Below are positions 51,962 to 60,780 of a stretch of DNA of 64,000 nt, piece by piece. Location: positions 1 through 64,000 of the forward strand of contig DAOVER010000012.1 in assembly GCA_030668875.1 (NCBI GenBank), given 5' to 3'. This DNA is from Candidatus Heimdallarchaeota archaeon (GTDB taxonomy: Archaea; Asgardarchaeota; Heimdallarchaeia; Heimdallarchaeales; Heimdallarchaeaceae). The notes below the pieces were generated by a model. That model was not told where the DNA came from and searched no databases. It worked only from the letters and a program-made list of their open reading frames with translations. The stretch's first letter is position 1, and each line of letters opens with the position of its first letter. Both the position numbers and the translations under genes were made by a program.

Positions 51962-53134
51962 CTAGTATGTGTTTTCTAAATTATTCTCTGTTATGTACTT
52001 ATAACATAACTTAGCTGTATCTTCCATCTTAAGGGCTTCTATGAAATCATTCATATCAGACACGGCTTGAGCAATTATAGATTCTTTTGTGCTTGATTTA
52101 ATATTTTCAACTTCATCAAAGAACTCTTTCCAAGCGTATTTAGAACTTTTAGCGAAAGTTGTATGCTCATCTACATCTGGTTTACTGTAAGTCTCAAGTA
52201 CCCATTTCCTCATTTTTGCGTATAGCTCTGGCTCATTTACTTCGAGTATCTTATAAACTAACCTCTGCCAATGTGTACCTATATTGCCTTTAGCTATATT
52301 ACCATGTGGAAATGTCGATCCTATAACGTTGACTGGAGTACCGGTAATGCCATGTTGTGCTATTCGAGTAGTATATCCTAACTTCTTAAATTCATCAACT
52401 ATTTCTACAGTCCTTTGCACATTGATTCCTAATTGAGGTACAACTTTACCATTTACATCAACACTGACACCATGAGTAGACCCATTTGCTATTGCAAGAT
52501 AATCTAATTTTACACCAGATTTTTCTAAGGACTGAACGTAGTAAGTAGCTTCTTCAAGACTAGTAAATTCTGTGATCCCAATTTCTCCAACCTCCCCTTC
52601 CAGACCGTATGGTTTGTCACCCAACTTTTCTTTCAAAAAATCAAACAGAACTAACCCTTTAGAAAGAATGTCCTTTAGTTGTCCGCTTACTGTAGATTCA
52701 TTTCGATTAAAGAGAAAGGAAGTATCAATTGCATATCCAGAAAATCCAGCGTCTATTCGAGCATTAATCTCCTTCATCACATTGGACATTTCTTCGTCAG
52801 TTCCCTTCTTTACAGTCAAGTGATCAGCGTGTAAAGCATAAGCATACCACTTTTCTTTTGCTGCTGCTGATTGACATCTGTCTGCAAATTTATTAGGGGT
52901 ATATCCAGTATAACCACCACTCAGAGACATCTCACTCAATGCAAGTTCAAATATCACAACAGAATTTGCTTGTTTTGCTGCTCTTAAAATTCCTCTAATA
53001 ACTTCCTCAGTTGCTCTTGGATTTATAGCAGCAATGATTGTTTCTTCTCCTAAAACTCCATTTGCAATAAAATTCATGGGAAGTGGAGTTCTTGGAGTTT
53101 CAAAGAATTCTATAATATCTTGTTCTAGAACCAA
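51962..53134 (-). CDS. fba: Class II fructose-bisphosphate aldolase-like protein
   Basis: The 390-residue protein has the zinc-site segment YALHADHLTVKKG (about 98-110), then GLEGEVGEIG (about 178-187), IANGSTHGVSVDVNGK (about 216-231) and IAQHGITGTPVNV (about 260-272), which align in order with class II aldolases. Members cleave or form fructose-1,6-bisphosphate or related ketose bisphosphates. The last 120 residues are helical and longer than in the minimal enzyme. It is first in transcription order of the three bisphosphate genes, with FBPase 11 bases downstream. Confidence 0.8.
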   Translation of the reverse strand: MVLEQDIIEFFETPRTPLPMNFIANGVLGEETIIAAINPRATEEVIRGILRAAKQANSVVIFELALSEMSLSGGYTGYTPNKFADRCQSAAAKEKWYAYALHADHLTVKKGTDEEMSNVMKEINARIDAGFSGYAIDTSFLFNRNESTVSGQLKDILSKGLVLFDFLKEKLGDKPYGLEGEVGEIGITEFTSLEEATYYVQSLEKSGVKLDYLAIANGSTHGVSVDVNGKVVPQLGINVQRTVEIVDEFKKLGYTTRIAQHGITGTPVNVIGSTFPHGNIAKGNIGTHWQRLVYKILEVNEPELYAKMRKWVLETYSKPDVDEHTTFAKSSKYAWKEFFDEVENIKSSTKESIIAQAVSDMNDFIEALKMEDTAKLCYKYITENNLENTY

Positions 53135-53300
53135 ATGATAACACCTTGTAAAAATATCATAAGCATCTTAATAATTTTTGCCTTCATATAGAACACAATT
53201 TTCATTTAACTGGAGGATGAAGATAGTACTAATACCTGAAAAATTGAGAGACCTTAGACAAAGTTTTTTATAAAACTACGATGAATAATGAGTGATTCAA

Positions 53301-53600
53301 ATGGTTGAACAAAGGAATCCCTTAACGGTTTTAATTTTGACAATTATCACATTTGGTATTTATGGTCTAGTGTGGTATGTAAAGACAAAGAATGAAATGA
53401 ATTCTTTGGGAGCGGAAATCCCAACAGCTTGGTTTCTTATAATACCTATCTTGAACATTTACTGGATTTGGAAGTATTGTGAAGGATATGCAAAGGTTAC
53501 ACAAAAGATGGATGCTATAACCTTATTTATAATCGAAATAATATTTGCCCCAGCTTTTATATGGATTGTTCAAGACGGATTGAATGAGAAAGCACAATAA
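53301..53600 (+). CDS. DUF4234 small membrane protein
   Basis: From ATG 53301 the product has 99 residues. It has three hydrophobic segments (VLILTIITFGIYGLVWYV, FLIIPILNIYWIWKYC, ITLFIIEIIFAPAFIWIV), the layout of DUF4234 proteins. No function is known. The following 30 bases are several T-tracts, a probable terminator. Confidence 0.7.
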   Translation: MVEQRNPLTVLILTIITFGIYGLVWYVKTKNEMNSLGAEIPTAWFLIIPILNIYWIWKYCEGYAKVTQKMDAITLFIIEIIFAPAFIWIVQDGLNEKAQ

Positions 53601-53609
53601 ACTCATTTT

Positions 53610-53640
53610 TTCTGGTTTTTTCTTTTTTAGAATTTTTTCT
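53610..53640 (+). terminator. T-tract terminator
   Basis: Runs of six, six, six and six T separated by a few bases (cattttttctggttttttcttttttagaattttttc) follow the DUF4234 stop codon. The multiple runs suit archaeal factor-independent termination. Confidence 0.4.
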
Positions 53641-53729
53641 TGACGAATTTGTCTTTCCACAGTGTTTAAGACAGAGCAGTTCTATAATAGCATAATGCTT
53701 GTTACTTAAAAAAATAGGAGAGTAAAATA

Positions 53730-54725
53730 TTGAAATATAGAAAAGTTGGAAAATCTGGTCTTAAAATTAGCGAAATCTCTCTTGGGTCTTGGTTAACATA
53801 TGGGGGTACAGTCGAAGACGAAACAGCCAAGAAGTGTATCGCTGAAGCAATTGAAAATGGAATAAATTTCATTGATTCAGCTGAAATATATGCAAAGGGT
53901 GGAGCGGAAAGAGTTATTGCCGATTTTCTCAAAGACGAGACAGTCAACAGAAAAGATCTAGTAATCTCAAGCAAATTATTCTGGCCAATGTCAGAAGACA
54001 TAAATGATTGGGGATTAGGCAGAAAAAACGTAATGAACGCAATTGAGGGGACATTAGAACGATTAAATACAGATTATGTCGATATCTACTATTGTCACAG
54101 ATATGATTATTTGACTCCATTAAAAGAAACTGTTCAAGTCATGGACGATTTAATTAGAAGTGGCAAGGTACATTATTGGGGCACAAGTGTATGGACAGCT
54201 GCACAGTTAGAAAGAGCCGTTGCAATTGCAAAAGAATTTCATACTCATAAACCAACAGTTGAACAACCACTTTACAATATGTTCGTAAGACACATTGAAA
54301 TGGAAATCATGCCAGTTGCAAAAACTCATGGTATTGGTTTCACAGTATGGTCTCCATTAGCTCAAGGACTTCTAACAGGTAAGTATAATGAAGGAATACC
54401 AGAAGGTAGTAGAGCTTCAAAATCTGAATTTCTTAAGAAAAATCTTACAGATGAAAACATTGCAAAGATTAAGAAACTAGTCGAAATTACTAAATCATTG
54501 GATATTTCTATGAGCCAATTAGCTTTAGCATGGATCTTAAGACGTTCTGAAATATCGTGTGCGATTATTGGTGCAACAAAACCAGAACATGTAACAGAAA
54601 ATGTTAAAGCTTCTGATGTGGTACTTTCAAAGGATATTCTTTTACAAATTGACCAAGTATTAGACAATGAACCTGAATGGCCATTAACTTATAAACCAAA
54701 TTTATATACTGATAAAATGAGGTGA
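53730..54725 (+). CDS. Aldo/keto reductase
   Basis: The 331-residue protein has the family start KYRKVGKSGLKISEISLG, the catalytic region FIDSAEIYAKGGAERVIADFL with Asp and Tyr (about 48-68), the lysine in SSKLFW, and YYCHRYD with the catalytic His (about 122-128). The NADPH end reads WSPLAQGLLTGKY and IIGATKPEHVTENV. It belongs with the Kv-beta/YghZ-type group. The substrate is unknown. It heads a plus-strand set of three genes for sugar uptake or conversion, with an 86-base gap before the symporter. Confidence 0.88.
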   Translation: MKYRKVGKSGLKISEISLGSWLTYGGTVEDETAKKCIAEAIENGINFIDSAEIYAKGGAERVIADFLKDETVNRKDLVISSKLFWPMSEDINDWGLGRKNVMNAIEGTLERLNTDYVDIYYCHRYDYLTPLKETVQVMDDLIRSGKVHYWGTSVWTAAQLERAVAIAKEFHTHKPTVEQPLYNMFVRHIEMEIMPVAKTHGIGFTVWSPLAQGLLTGKYNEGIPEGSRASKSEFLKKNLTDENIAKIKKLVEITKSLDISMSQLALAWILRRSEISCAIIGATKPEHVTENVKASDVVLSKDILLQIDQVLDNEPEWPLTYKPNLYTDKMR

Positions 54726-54810
54726 AATTTCATTTTTCTCTTTTTCACATAAATTTTAAATAATTCAATGGAATCACTATCCGTAGAAAAACCCTGTTTT
54801 AGTGATATAA

Positions 54811-56148
54811 ATGGTAATGTTAAGCAAGCGTCAAAAGATTTTTTATGGAATATGTAGATTTGGAACTTCAATTTTTATGCAGGCTGTAACATTAGCAACA
54901 ATATATATCTATGCAAATCATTTTGAACTAAGCCAAAATCTAAACGCAATCGGAAATTCGGTTGGAAAAATCGTCATAGCTTTTTCTGGTTTTATTTTTG
55001 GATATATCTCAGATATTCTCCCATCATCAAAGTTTGGAAGAAGAAAGATATTTATCTGGACTGGAGCACCATTATTAGCCATTTCATTTGTTATGTTATT
55101 CCTTCCACACTTATTCATTCCAATCGGTAACAACACTTCAGTATTTGTCTGGCTACTAATTTGGAATTCATTGTTTAATCTCTTCTATGGATATCTATTG
55201 ACTCCGTATCAATCTTGGATGCCAGAAATTACTACTGAAGAGGATAGAGTCAATGTGTCTGGATATCAAAACACTTCAAATCTAATCGCAACTGTAGGGG
55301 GATTGGGTTTTGTATTCTTTATTGCTGGAGGCTTAAGCGAAGAAGGAATATCAAGCTCTTATGGAACAATTCTCCTATTTGCAGTTATCGCTTTTGCAGT
55401 AATTGAAGTTATTATGTTCCTACCGATGCTTCTTACAATTAAAGAAAGACAAGTTGAGAGAAAAGAAAGGAATATTCTTAGAGAGTTCAAAATTGTGTTA
55501 AAAAACAAAAACTATGTAATCTGGTTTATTGCACAAGGGATTTATTCAATTGGACTGACCATTTTACTTTCTTTAACCCTAGATTTGATGGGATTTATGG
55601 GATTTTCAGGTATTCTAGATTTCAGTGTTTTTGGTGTACTTATGTTTGGGATGGTGATAATCAGTTTTGTTTTTTGGACTAGGTTATCCAAGAAAATCGG
55701 GAAAAAATGGTGTCTTATCATTGGTTTTGCTTGTGTTATTGTTGTGTTACCATTTACTCTATTTGTTGCGGAAATACCGTATAATATTGGTGGTTACTTA
55801 TTCGGGTTCCTTCTAGGGATTGGATTATCAGTTTCATATCTATTTCCATATGCAATTATTGGGGATATAGCTGATGCAGATGAAAGGTTAACAAAAGAAT
55901 CACGAGCTGGAATGTATACAGGTTTCAATTCTATTCCTCTTAATATCTTCCAAGCATTAGCATTGCTCATAATTCCACTGATATATGACCCTAATGAACC
56001 ACTTGCTGGTGTAGGATTGCAGTGGCTGGGACCAATAGCTGCAGGATTTATTTTGTTGTCAATTCCTGTACTTTGGTTAGGAAATTTTGATCCTTTCATG
56101 TTGAAGAAAACAAAGAAGAATGAGGTTAAAGAAGAGGAGTTGTTGTAA
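54811..56148 (+). CDS. Sugar:cation symporter (GPH/MelB-like MFS)
   Basis: The protein has twelve predicted membrane helices (for example IGNSVGKIVIAFSGFIFGYISD, ILLFAVIAFAVIEVIMFL) and the MFS/GPH loop SDILPSSKFGRRKIFIW between helices 2 and 3 (about 64-80). The family imports glycosides or oligosaccharides with Na+ or H+. The start may be ATG 54811 or the second ATG at 54817. Its stop overlaps the ATG of the TIM-barrel gene by one base, so the two are co-translated. Confidence 0.8.
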   Translation: MVMLSKRQKIFYGICRFGTSIFMQAVTLATIYIYANHFELSQNLNAIGNSVGKIVIAFSGFIFGYISDILPSSKFGRRKIFIWTGAPLLAISFVMLFLPHLFIPIGNNTSVFVWLLIWNSLFNLFYGYLLTPYQSWMPEITTEEDRVNVSGYQNTSNLIATVGGLGFVFFIAGGLSEEGISSSYGTILLFAVIAFAVIEVIMFLPMLLTIKERQVERKERNILREFKIVLKNKNYVIWFIAQGIYSIGLTILLSLTLDLMGFMGFSGILDFSVFGVLMFGMVIISFVFWTRLSKKIGKKWCLIIGFACVIVVLPFTLFVAEIPYNIGGYLFGFLLGIGLSVSYLFPYAIIGDIADADERLTKESRAGMYTGFNSIPLNIFQALALLIIPLIYDPNEPLAGVGLQWLGPIAAGFILLSIPVLWLGNFDPFMLKKTKKNEVKEEELL

Positions 56149-57014
56149 TGGGACTGCTATTTGGTATAAGACCTTTCGAATTTTCTGATTTTTTTAAATT
56201 ATTCAAGGATGGAAATTTAGATTTATCGCGTTTGAATTATGTTGAAATAGTGAAAAAAAATATTGATGCTGGTTTCAAACACATTGAAATAACAGGAGAT
56301 TTAGCTCATGTTCTACCAGGAATATTAACCCCTGCTATCATAGAAGAATTAGTAAAAATAAAAGAAGAAGAGAACATCTCATTTTCAGTTCATCTTCCTC
56401 TTTGGGCAATTGAACCTGCAGCTTTTGCTCCTGAAATCAGAAAAGCATCAGTTGAGACTTTCGTTAACTGTATCAACCTAACTAAACCCTTAGACCCTAT
56501 TTGCTGGGTAATGCACGCCACTGGTGGTTTAACTGTTGAATTTATGAACATGAACCTTCCAGAATTTGCTCATGCGATAATGATACAACAATTTACAGCA
56601 CATGCAGCAGAGGCTATCAAACGAACTATAGAATTAACAGGAATTGAACCGAAAAAATTGGCAATAGAAAACATAGAATATCCTTTTGATATTATGTATC
56701 CAATCATTCAGCAACTAGACGTTAGTATTTGCTTTGATACGGGTCATTTACTCGCAGGCTTTTCAGGCAATATGAGTGTGATTGAGTTTCTAGAAAGTTA
56801 TTATGACCGAATAATTGAGTTTCATATTCACGATGGAGAGTGTCCACGTATTGATCACAAAACTTTGGGAAAGCATAAATTGCCAGTTCGAGAACTTCTA
56901 CTACGACTGAAAGATAAGAACTATCAAGGACCTTTAGTATTTGAGCTCAGTCATCAAGAATCCTTAGAATCTATGGAATATATTAAGAAAATCGTACCTG
57001 AGGTTCTTGAATGA
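56148..57014 (+). CDS. Sugar phosphate isomerase/epimerase-like TIM barrel
   Basis: The 288-residue protein is an AP-endonuclease-2-fold barrel. Metal ligand positions appear as Glu in LAIENIEYPFD (about 172), Asp/His in ICFDTGHLLAGFS (about 196-203), His in IIEFHIHDGECPRIDHKTLG (about 224-243) and Glu in FELSHQESLESM (about 265). It is coupled to the symporter and probably converts the imported sugar; the sugar is unknown. Confidence 0.75.
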   Translation: MGLLFGIRPFEFSDFFKLFKDGNLDLSRLNYVEIVKKNIDAGFKHIEITGDLAHVLPGILTPAIIEELVKIKEEENISFSVHLPLWAIEPAAFAPEIRKASVETFVNCINLTKPLDPICWVMHATGGLTVEFMNMNLPEFAHAIMIQQFTAHAAEAIKRTIELTGIEPKKLAIENIEYPFDIMYPIIQQLDVSICFDTGHLLAGFSGNMSVIEFLESYYDRIIEFHIHDGECPRIDHKTLGKHKLPVRELLLRLKDKNYQGPLVFELSHQESLESMEYIKKIVPEVLE

Positions 57015-57151
57015 GTTTATCCGAATAACAATACTTGAAATAGAGGCCATCCTTGTTTCATTTCTTTCTATTGAATTACTTCTCAACAAGTTCAGTTTTT
57101 TATAATTAATTTCTTTCTAGTTTTCAAATGAAGTTTATTCAAAGTAAATCT

Positions 57152-58096
57152 CTATTTCTTCTTTTTTTCCTTTCGTTTTCTTTTTTCCCGCTCTAATCTT
57201 TCTTTCTTATATTTTTTGAGCATTAGTTTATCCAATTGTTTCTCAGTCAAATCAGGTGGTTTCAATAGAGGTTCAGGATGTTCAATGAGTTCCTTAAGCA
57301 AATCAATAGTTGGACCAGTGTAGCTTCCTGGAGCTATTCGATCATCAATACCAACCCTTAGATTCATTACTTTTCGGATTTTAATTTCATCAGTTTCTTC
57401 GTTTATTATTTGAGCTTTGTGAATTTTCCCAATTGTAATTAACAATCCTGTTGTTCCTAGTTCAAAGAGATGATGATAAACTGCTTCTACATCAATTGAA
57501 CCTAAATGAGCTAGAAATGCGGTGGACCACATAGGTATATCTTTTGTAAATGCGTATATTGGAAAATTGCGTTCATCTGTCCAACGCATAAACCAGAAAA
57601 TGAATCTTATGACCCATCTTGGCATTGAACCCCAAAATTTAACATCTTGTTCATTTTTATTTTCGCCGAATCGAGACTCATATAGATGATAGGATACAGT
57701 TTTTTGAACAGTTTCCAGAGTGTCATATGGGTCAAATTCAATCATGGCATTCACTTCCTCCCCGTCTTCAGTTTTCTCTTTCTTAACGACAAAAGAAAGA
57801 ATAATCTGGTTTCTTTGCCATAATCTTCTTCCAGATACGAACCTGTTTATCTTATAACGTTTAGCTGTTGTTCTAACACACGCTGCTAAATAGATTTGAA
57901 AAAGGGTTAATTTGTCTTCTTCAGCCCGACTTATATTATACTCTTCCAAAAATTCGCGAGTATGTGTCAGATCAATTTGAGTTTTGCTAAAGATAGTACT
58001 ATCCAGCTTCTTTCGCATAATGTAAAACTCAAGTTCATGGAATTTATTGGTTTTCACCAATTCTGCATCAGGTCTTCGTGGCATTATAGATTGCAT
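57152..58096 (-). CDS. CAT-fold acyltransferase-like protein without the catalytic histidine
   Basis: The 314-residue protein resembles the catalytic domain of 2-oxoacid dehydrogenase E2 and chloramphenicol acetyltransferase: a helical start with LTLFQIYLAACVRTTAK, a middle with FEFDP-like strands, and the end RKVMNLRVGIDDRIAPGSYTGPTIDLLKELIEHP (quoted in part). In that final motif the family has DHRxxDG, with the His as catalytic base; here it is DDRIAPG, so His and the later DG are replaced. Acyl transfer is thus doubtful. No lipoyl domain is attached. A basic Lys/Arg tail closes the protein (about 285-314). Confidence 0.6.
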   Translation of the reverse strand: MQSIMPRRPDAELVKTNKFHELEFYIMRKKLDSTIFSKTQIDLTHTREFLEEYNISRAEEDKLTLFQIYLAACVRTTAKRYKINRFVSGRRLWQRNQIILSFVVKKEKTEDGEEVNAMIEFDPYDTLETVQKTVSYHLYESRFGENKNEQDVKFWGSMPRWVIRFIFWFMRWTDERNFPIYAFTKDIPMWSTAFLAHLGSIDVEAVYHHLFELGTTGLLITIGKIHKAQIINEETDEIKIRKVMNLRVGIDDRIAPGSYTGPTIDLLKELIEHPEPLLKPPDLTEKQLDKLMLKKYKKERLEREKRKRKEKKKK

Positions 58097-58230
58097 CTCC
58101 TAATTAACTTAACTAGAATCAACCAAATTAAGTAACCTATGTGAAAACAGCTTCTATTTAATTATTATCTCAAGAAGATGCACAAAATTGAAAATATACT
58201 TGTTGCACAAGAAGTAGTGATAAATCAAGC

Positions 58231-58866
58231 TTATTCTGGGGATCTTTCCATTAACCAATGTCCGATTTTTGTATCAGGGATGGTTGTTTTACTTAAAACT
58301 TGAAATCCATAATGAAGATAGATATCAACATTAGTTTCGCTTTGAGTTTCCAAAAAGCAATAAACTTTGTCTTGATCTAATCTATTTAACATGGGTCTTA
58401 ACAATTTGCTTGCATACCCTTTTCCTTGAAATTTTGGATCAACGCCTATTGGAGCTAAATAAATATGTGGAAAACTTGCGTGTTTTTTATGTAATGTAGA
58501 AGTGAAAGTTCCTATCTTTGACATTCTTACAATTGCATCTCTTCCAACTTTACAGTACAGCTTAAATCCTCCAGCCCGCATATTCCTCCAATTTGTCATT
58601 TCAATATTTTCTGAATAAACCCAAACTGCTAATCCTTCAAGATTAGATGATGTAGCATAAACTTCTCCATAAAGCAGTCCATAGTTTATCCTAAACTGGA
58701 AGTAGTGGTATAGATTTTGTTCTCTTGTCTCCTCTTCTGGAAACATTAACTTTGCTAAATTATCTTCAAAAAATACTTTCGAAAACAACTCCGCTGCTGA
58801 ATTTAGATGATTTTTTCTTAAACGATACAAATCTTCAATTTTTTTATCCATCATAAAAATTTGCAT
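58231..58866 (-). CDS. GNAT-family acetyltransferase
   Basis: The protein has the GNAT layout with the acetyl-CoA loop APIGVDPKFQGKGYASKLLRPML (quoted in part; VxxxxxGxGxG/A) at about 136-158, followed by CFLETQSETNVDIYLHYGFQVL. The N-terminal half carries the substrate region and a strand GLAVWVYSENIEM. The acceptor is unknown. It lies between the CAT-like and acyl-CoA dehydrogenase genes on the same strand. Confidence 0.82.
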   Translation of the reverse strand: MQIFMMDKKIEDLYRLRKNHLNSAAELFSKVFFEDNLAKLMFPEEETREQNLYHYFQFRINYGLLYGEVYATSSNLEGLAVWVYSENIEMTNWRNMRAGGFKLYCKVGRDAIVRMSKIGTFTSTLHKKHASFPHIYLAPIGVDPKFQGKGYASKLLRPMLNRLDQDKVYCFLETQSETNVDIYLHYGFQVLSKTTIPDTKIGHWLMERSPE

Positions 58867-58910
58867 TAAGAGTTATATAAAACTATACAAAAGAAGGAAA
58901 GAAGATAAAT

Positions 58911-60155
58911 TTAAAATTTATCTGTATTCTCTTTTGCCCATTCATCTGGATCATATTTTGGGGGCATACATCTCAATGGTTTATCTGCATAGTATCCAAG
59001 AGCATACCTAGCTTGAATGATTTTTTGTATTTCATTGGTTCCTTCGTAGATTGTTGCGCCTCGGACATTGCGATAATATCTGGCTACGGGATAATCATCA
59101 CAGAAACCATAAGCACCATGTATCTGTATTGCTCTATCAGCACAACGAACTGCAGCATTAGTGGCATACCATTTAGCTAGACCTGTTTCTCTTGTATTCA
59201 CTTTGCCTAAGTTTTTAGTCCAACCGGCTTTCCAAGTTAACAATTCAGCTGCTTCAATATCTGAAACACAGTCAGCAATCATTCCTTGAACGAGTTGATG
59301 TTGTCCAATTTTCTTTCCGAATGTTTCACGTTCATTTGCGTATTCAACAGCTGCTTCAAGTGAAGCTTTTGCACCTCCAACTGCACCTCCTGCAACAGTG
59401 TATCTGCCCCAATCAAGCCCAGCCATAGCCACTTTGAATCCCTCATCTGGTAATCCTAGAAGGTTTTCCTTTGGTACACGAGTCTCATTTAAGTGCATCC
59501 AACCAGTTTCGCCTGCTTTTACACCCATCTTGTTTTCAAGATTTCCAGTAGTTATACCACCAAAATCACGTTCAACAATAAAAGCTCTCATGCCTTTATG
59601 ACGAACATCTACTTCGTAGGCGAATACTAGAAAGATATCAGAAGAAACAGTATAACTAATCCACATTTTTTCTCCATTTATTACCCATTCATCACCATCA
59701 AGATAACAAGTTGTCTTAAGTCCAGCAGGATCACTTCCAGCAGAAGCTTCGGTTAAACCAAATGTGCTCATTTTTTCTCCTGCTGTTAATATCGGTAGAT
59801 ATTTTTTCTTCTGCTCCATATCTCCCCATTGCCAAATTGTGGATGAAACGAGTCCATTATGGACACTTAGAATAACTCTAAAAGCAGTATCTATCCGCTC
59901 TAATTCTTCACAAGCAACAGCAAGTGAGATATAATCAAGTCCTCCTCCTCCATATTTTACAGGGATGCTTAATCCCAATATTCCTTGATCAGCCATTTTT
60001 TTAAGAATTGGCTTGTAAAAAGTGTGAGATTGATCCCATTCTTTGATGTTAGGGGCAATCTCTGCTTCAGCAAATTCTCTTACAGATTGTTTGACCATCT
60101 TTTGTGTTTCACTCAATTCAAAATGTGGTCCTATTTCACTAAGTTGTTCGTACAT
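58911..60155 (-). CDS. Acyl-CoA dehydrogenase
   Basis: The protein follows the ACAD family from end to end: ILGLSIPVKYGGGGLDYI, the FAD stretch FGLTEASAGSDPAGLKTT (about 131-148), WISYT, GRYTVAGGAVGGAKASLEAAV, AIQIHGAYGFCDDYPVARYYR and the catalytic-base-type end IYEGTNEIQKIIQARY (about 374-389), with Glu in YEGTNE. Its closest flavour is the short-chain to glutaryl-CoA group, but the substrate is not certain. It oxidises an acyl-CoA and passes electrons to ETF. ETF genes are not in this window. Confidence 0.93.
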   Translation of the reverse strand: MYEQLSEIGPHFELSETQKMVKQSVREFAEAEIAPNIKEWDQSHTFYKPILKKMADQGILGLSIPVKYGGGGLDYISLAVACEELERIDTAFRVILSVHNGLVSSTIWQWGDMEQKKKYLPILTAGEKMSTFGLTEASAGSDPAGLKTTCYLDGDEWVINGEKMWISYTVSSDIFLVFAYEVDVRHKGMRAFIVERDFGGITTGNLENKMGVKAGETGWMHLNETRVPKENLLGLPDEGFKVAMAGLDWGRYTVAGGAVGGAKASLEAAVEYANERETFGKKIGQHQLVQGMIADCVSDIEAAELLTWKAGWTKNLGKVNTRETGLAKWYATNAAVRCADRAIQIHGAYGFCDDYPVARYYRNVRGATIYEGTNEIQKIIQARYALGYYADKPLRCMPPKYDPDEWAKENTDKF

Positions 60156-60233
60156 AAATAAACACCTAAAGGGTTAGATGAATATTGAACAGATGTTTCA
60201 TAAAATTTTCTACACAGCTATGAGTAACAAAAA

Positions 60234-60659
60234 CTACTGAAATGCATTATCAATTAGTTTTTGGAAAAATTCCTTTGAGATACTCTCTTCTGATGATTTA
60301 ACTAAGTTCCATTTCCCCGATTTCATCGCTTCAATCGCCCCAACTTCTACTAGAGCGCTGATATGATGAGATACTGTAGATTGAGAAAGGTTAAGAATAT
60401 GTTCAATTTCACATGCACATCGAACACCATTCATTATTAACCAAAGGATTAGTATTCTATTTTTATTCCCTAAAGCTTTAAACAATCCGAGAAGTTTCTT
60501 TATAGTTTTATCATTTTGAACACTATTCAGCTTTGTTTCTAGATTTTCCAATTTACTTAATCGTCTTTCTGAATCATCAATGAAAACTCCTTGTTTATAC
60601 AAAGAATCTAATTTTCCTCTCAATTCCTTCTTTGAAGAATTATAATCTACATTTTTCAT
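60234..60659 (-). CDS. arsR-like: ArsR-family transcription regulator
   Basis: The protein has a coiled N-terminal 45 residues and then the ArsR winged helix: ALGNKNRILILWLIM, RCACEIEHILNLSQSTVSHHISALVEVGAIEAMKSGKWN (quoted in part). The CxC in RCACE sits at the start of the DNA-binding helices, the position of the metalloid site of ArsR-type sensors. It is divergent from the permease operon, with an inverted repeat in between that is a likely operator. It probably senses arsenite or a related thiophilic metal. Confidence 0.88.
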   Translation of the reverse strand: MKNVDYNSSKKELRGKLDSLYKQGVFIDDSERRLSKLENLETKLNSVQNDKTIKKLLGLFKALGNKNRILILWLIMNGVRCACEIEHILNLSQSTVSHHISALVEVGAIEAMKSGKWNLVKSSEESISKEFFQKLIDNAFQ

Positions 60660-60736
60660 ATTCTATTAACAGTTATTGCATAATTCCATAAAACTTTCTA
60701 TTGGACTTGGTTAAGAGTAAAGTGTACCAACAATAA

Positions 60737-60746
60737 TTTTTATATA
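60737..60746 (+). promoter_or_regulatory. TATA box for the permease operon
   Basis: The string tttttatata lies about 35-45 bases before the ATG at 60781 and overlaps the left arm of the palindrome that follows. Binding of a repressor there would block TBP. Confidence 0.55.
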
Positions 60747-60763
60747 TCGATATTTTTCGATAT
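60744..60763. promoter_or_regulatory. Inverted repeat, probable ArsR operator
   Basis: ATATCGA (60744-60750) and TCGATAT (60757-60763) form a perfect 7-base inverted repeat with a 6-base centre. It overlaps the TATA box and the expected start of transcription, and lies in the gap between the divergent ArsR and permease genes. ArsR-type operators are often AT-rich palindromes of this size. Confidence 0.65.
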
Positions 60764-60780
60764 GAAATGGAGGAAATGAA

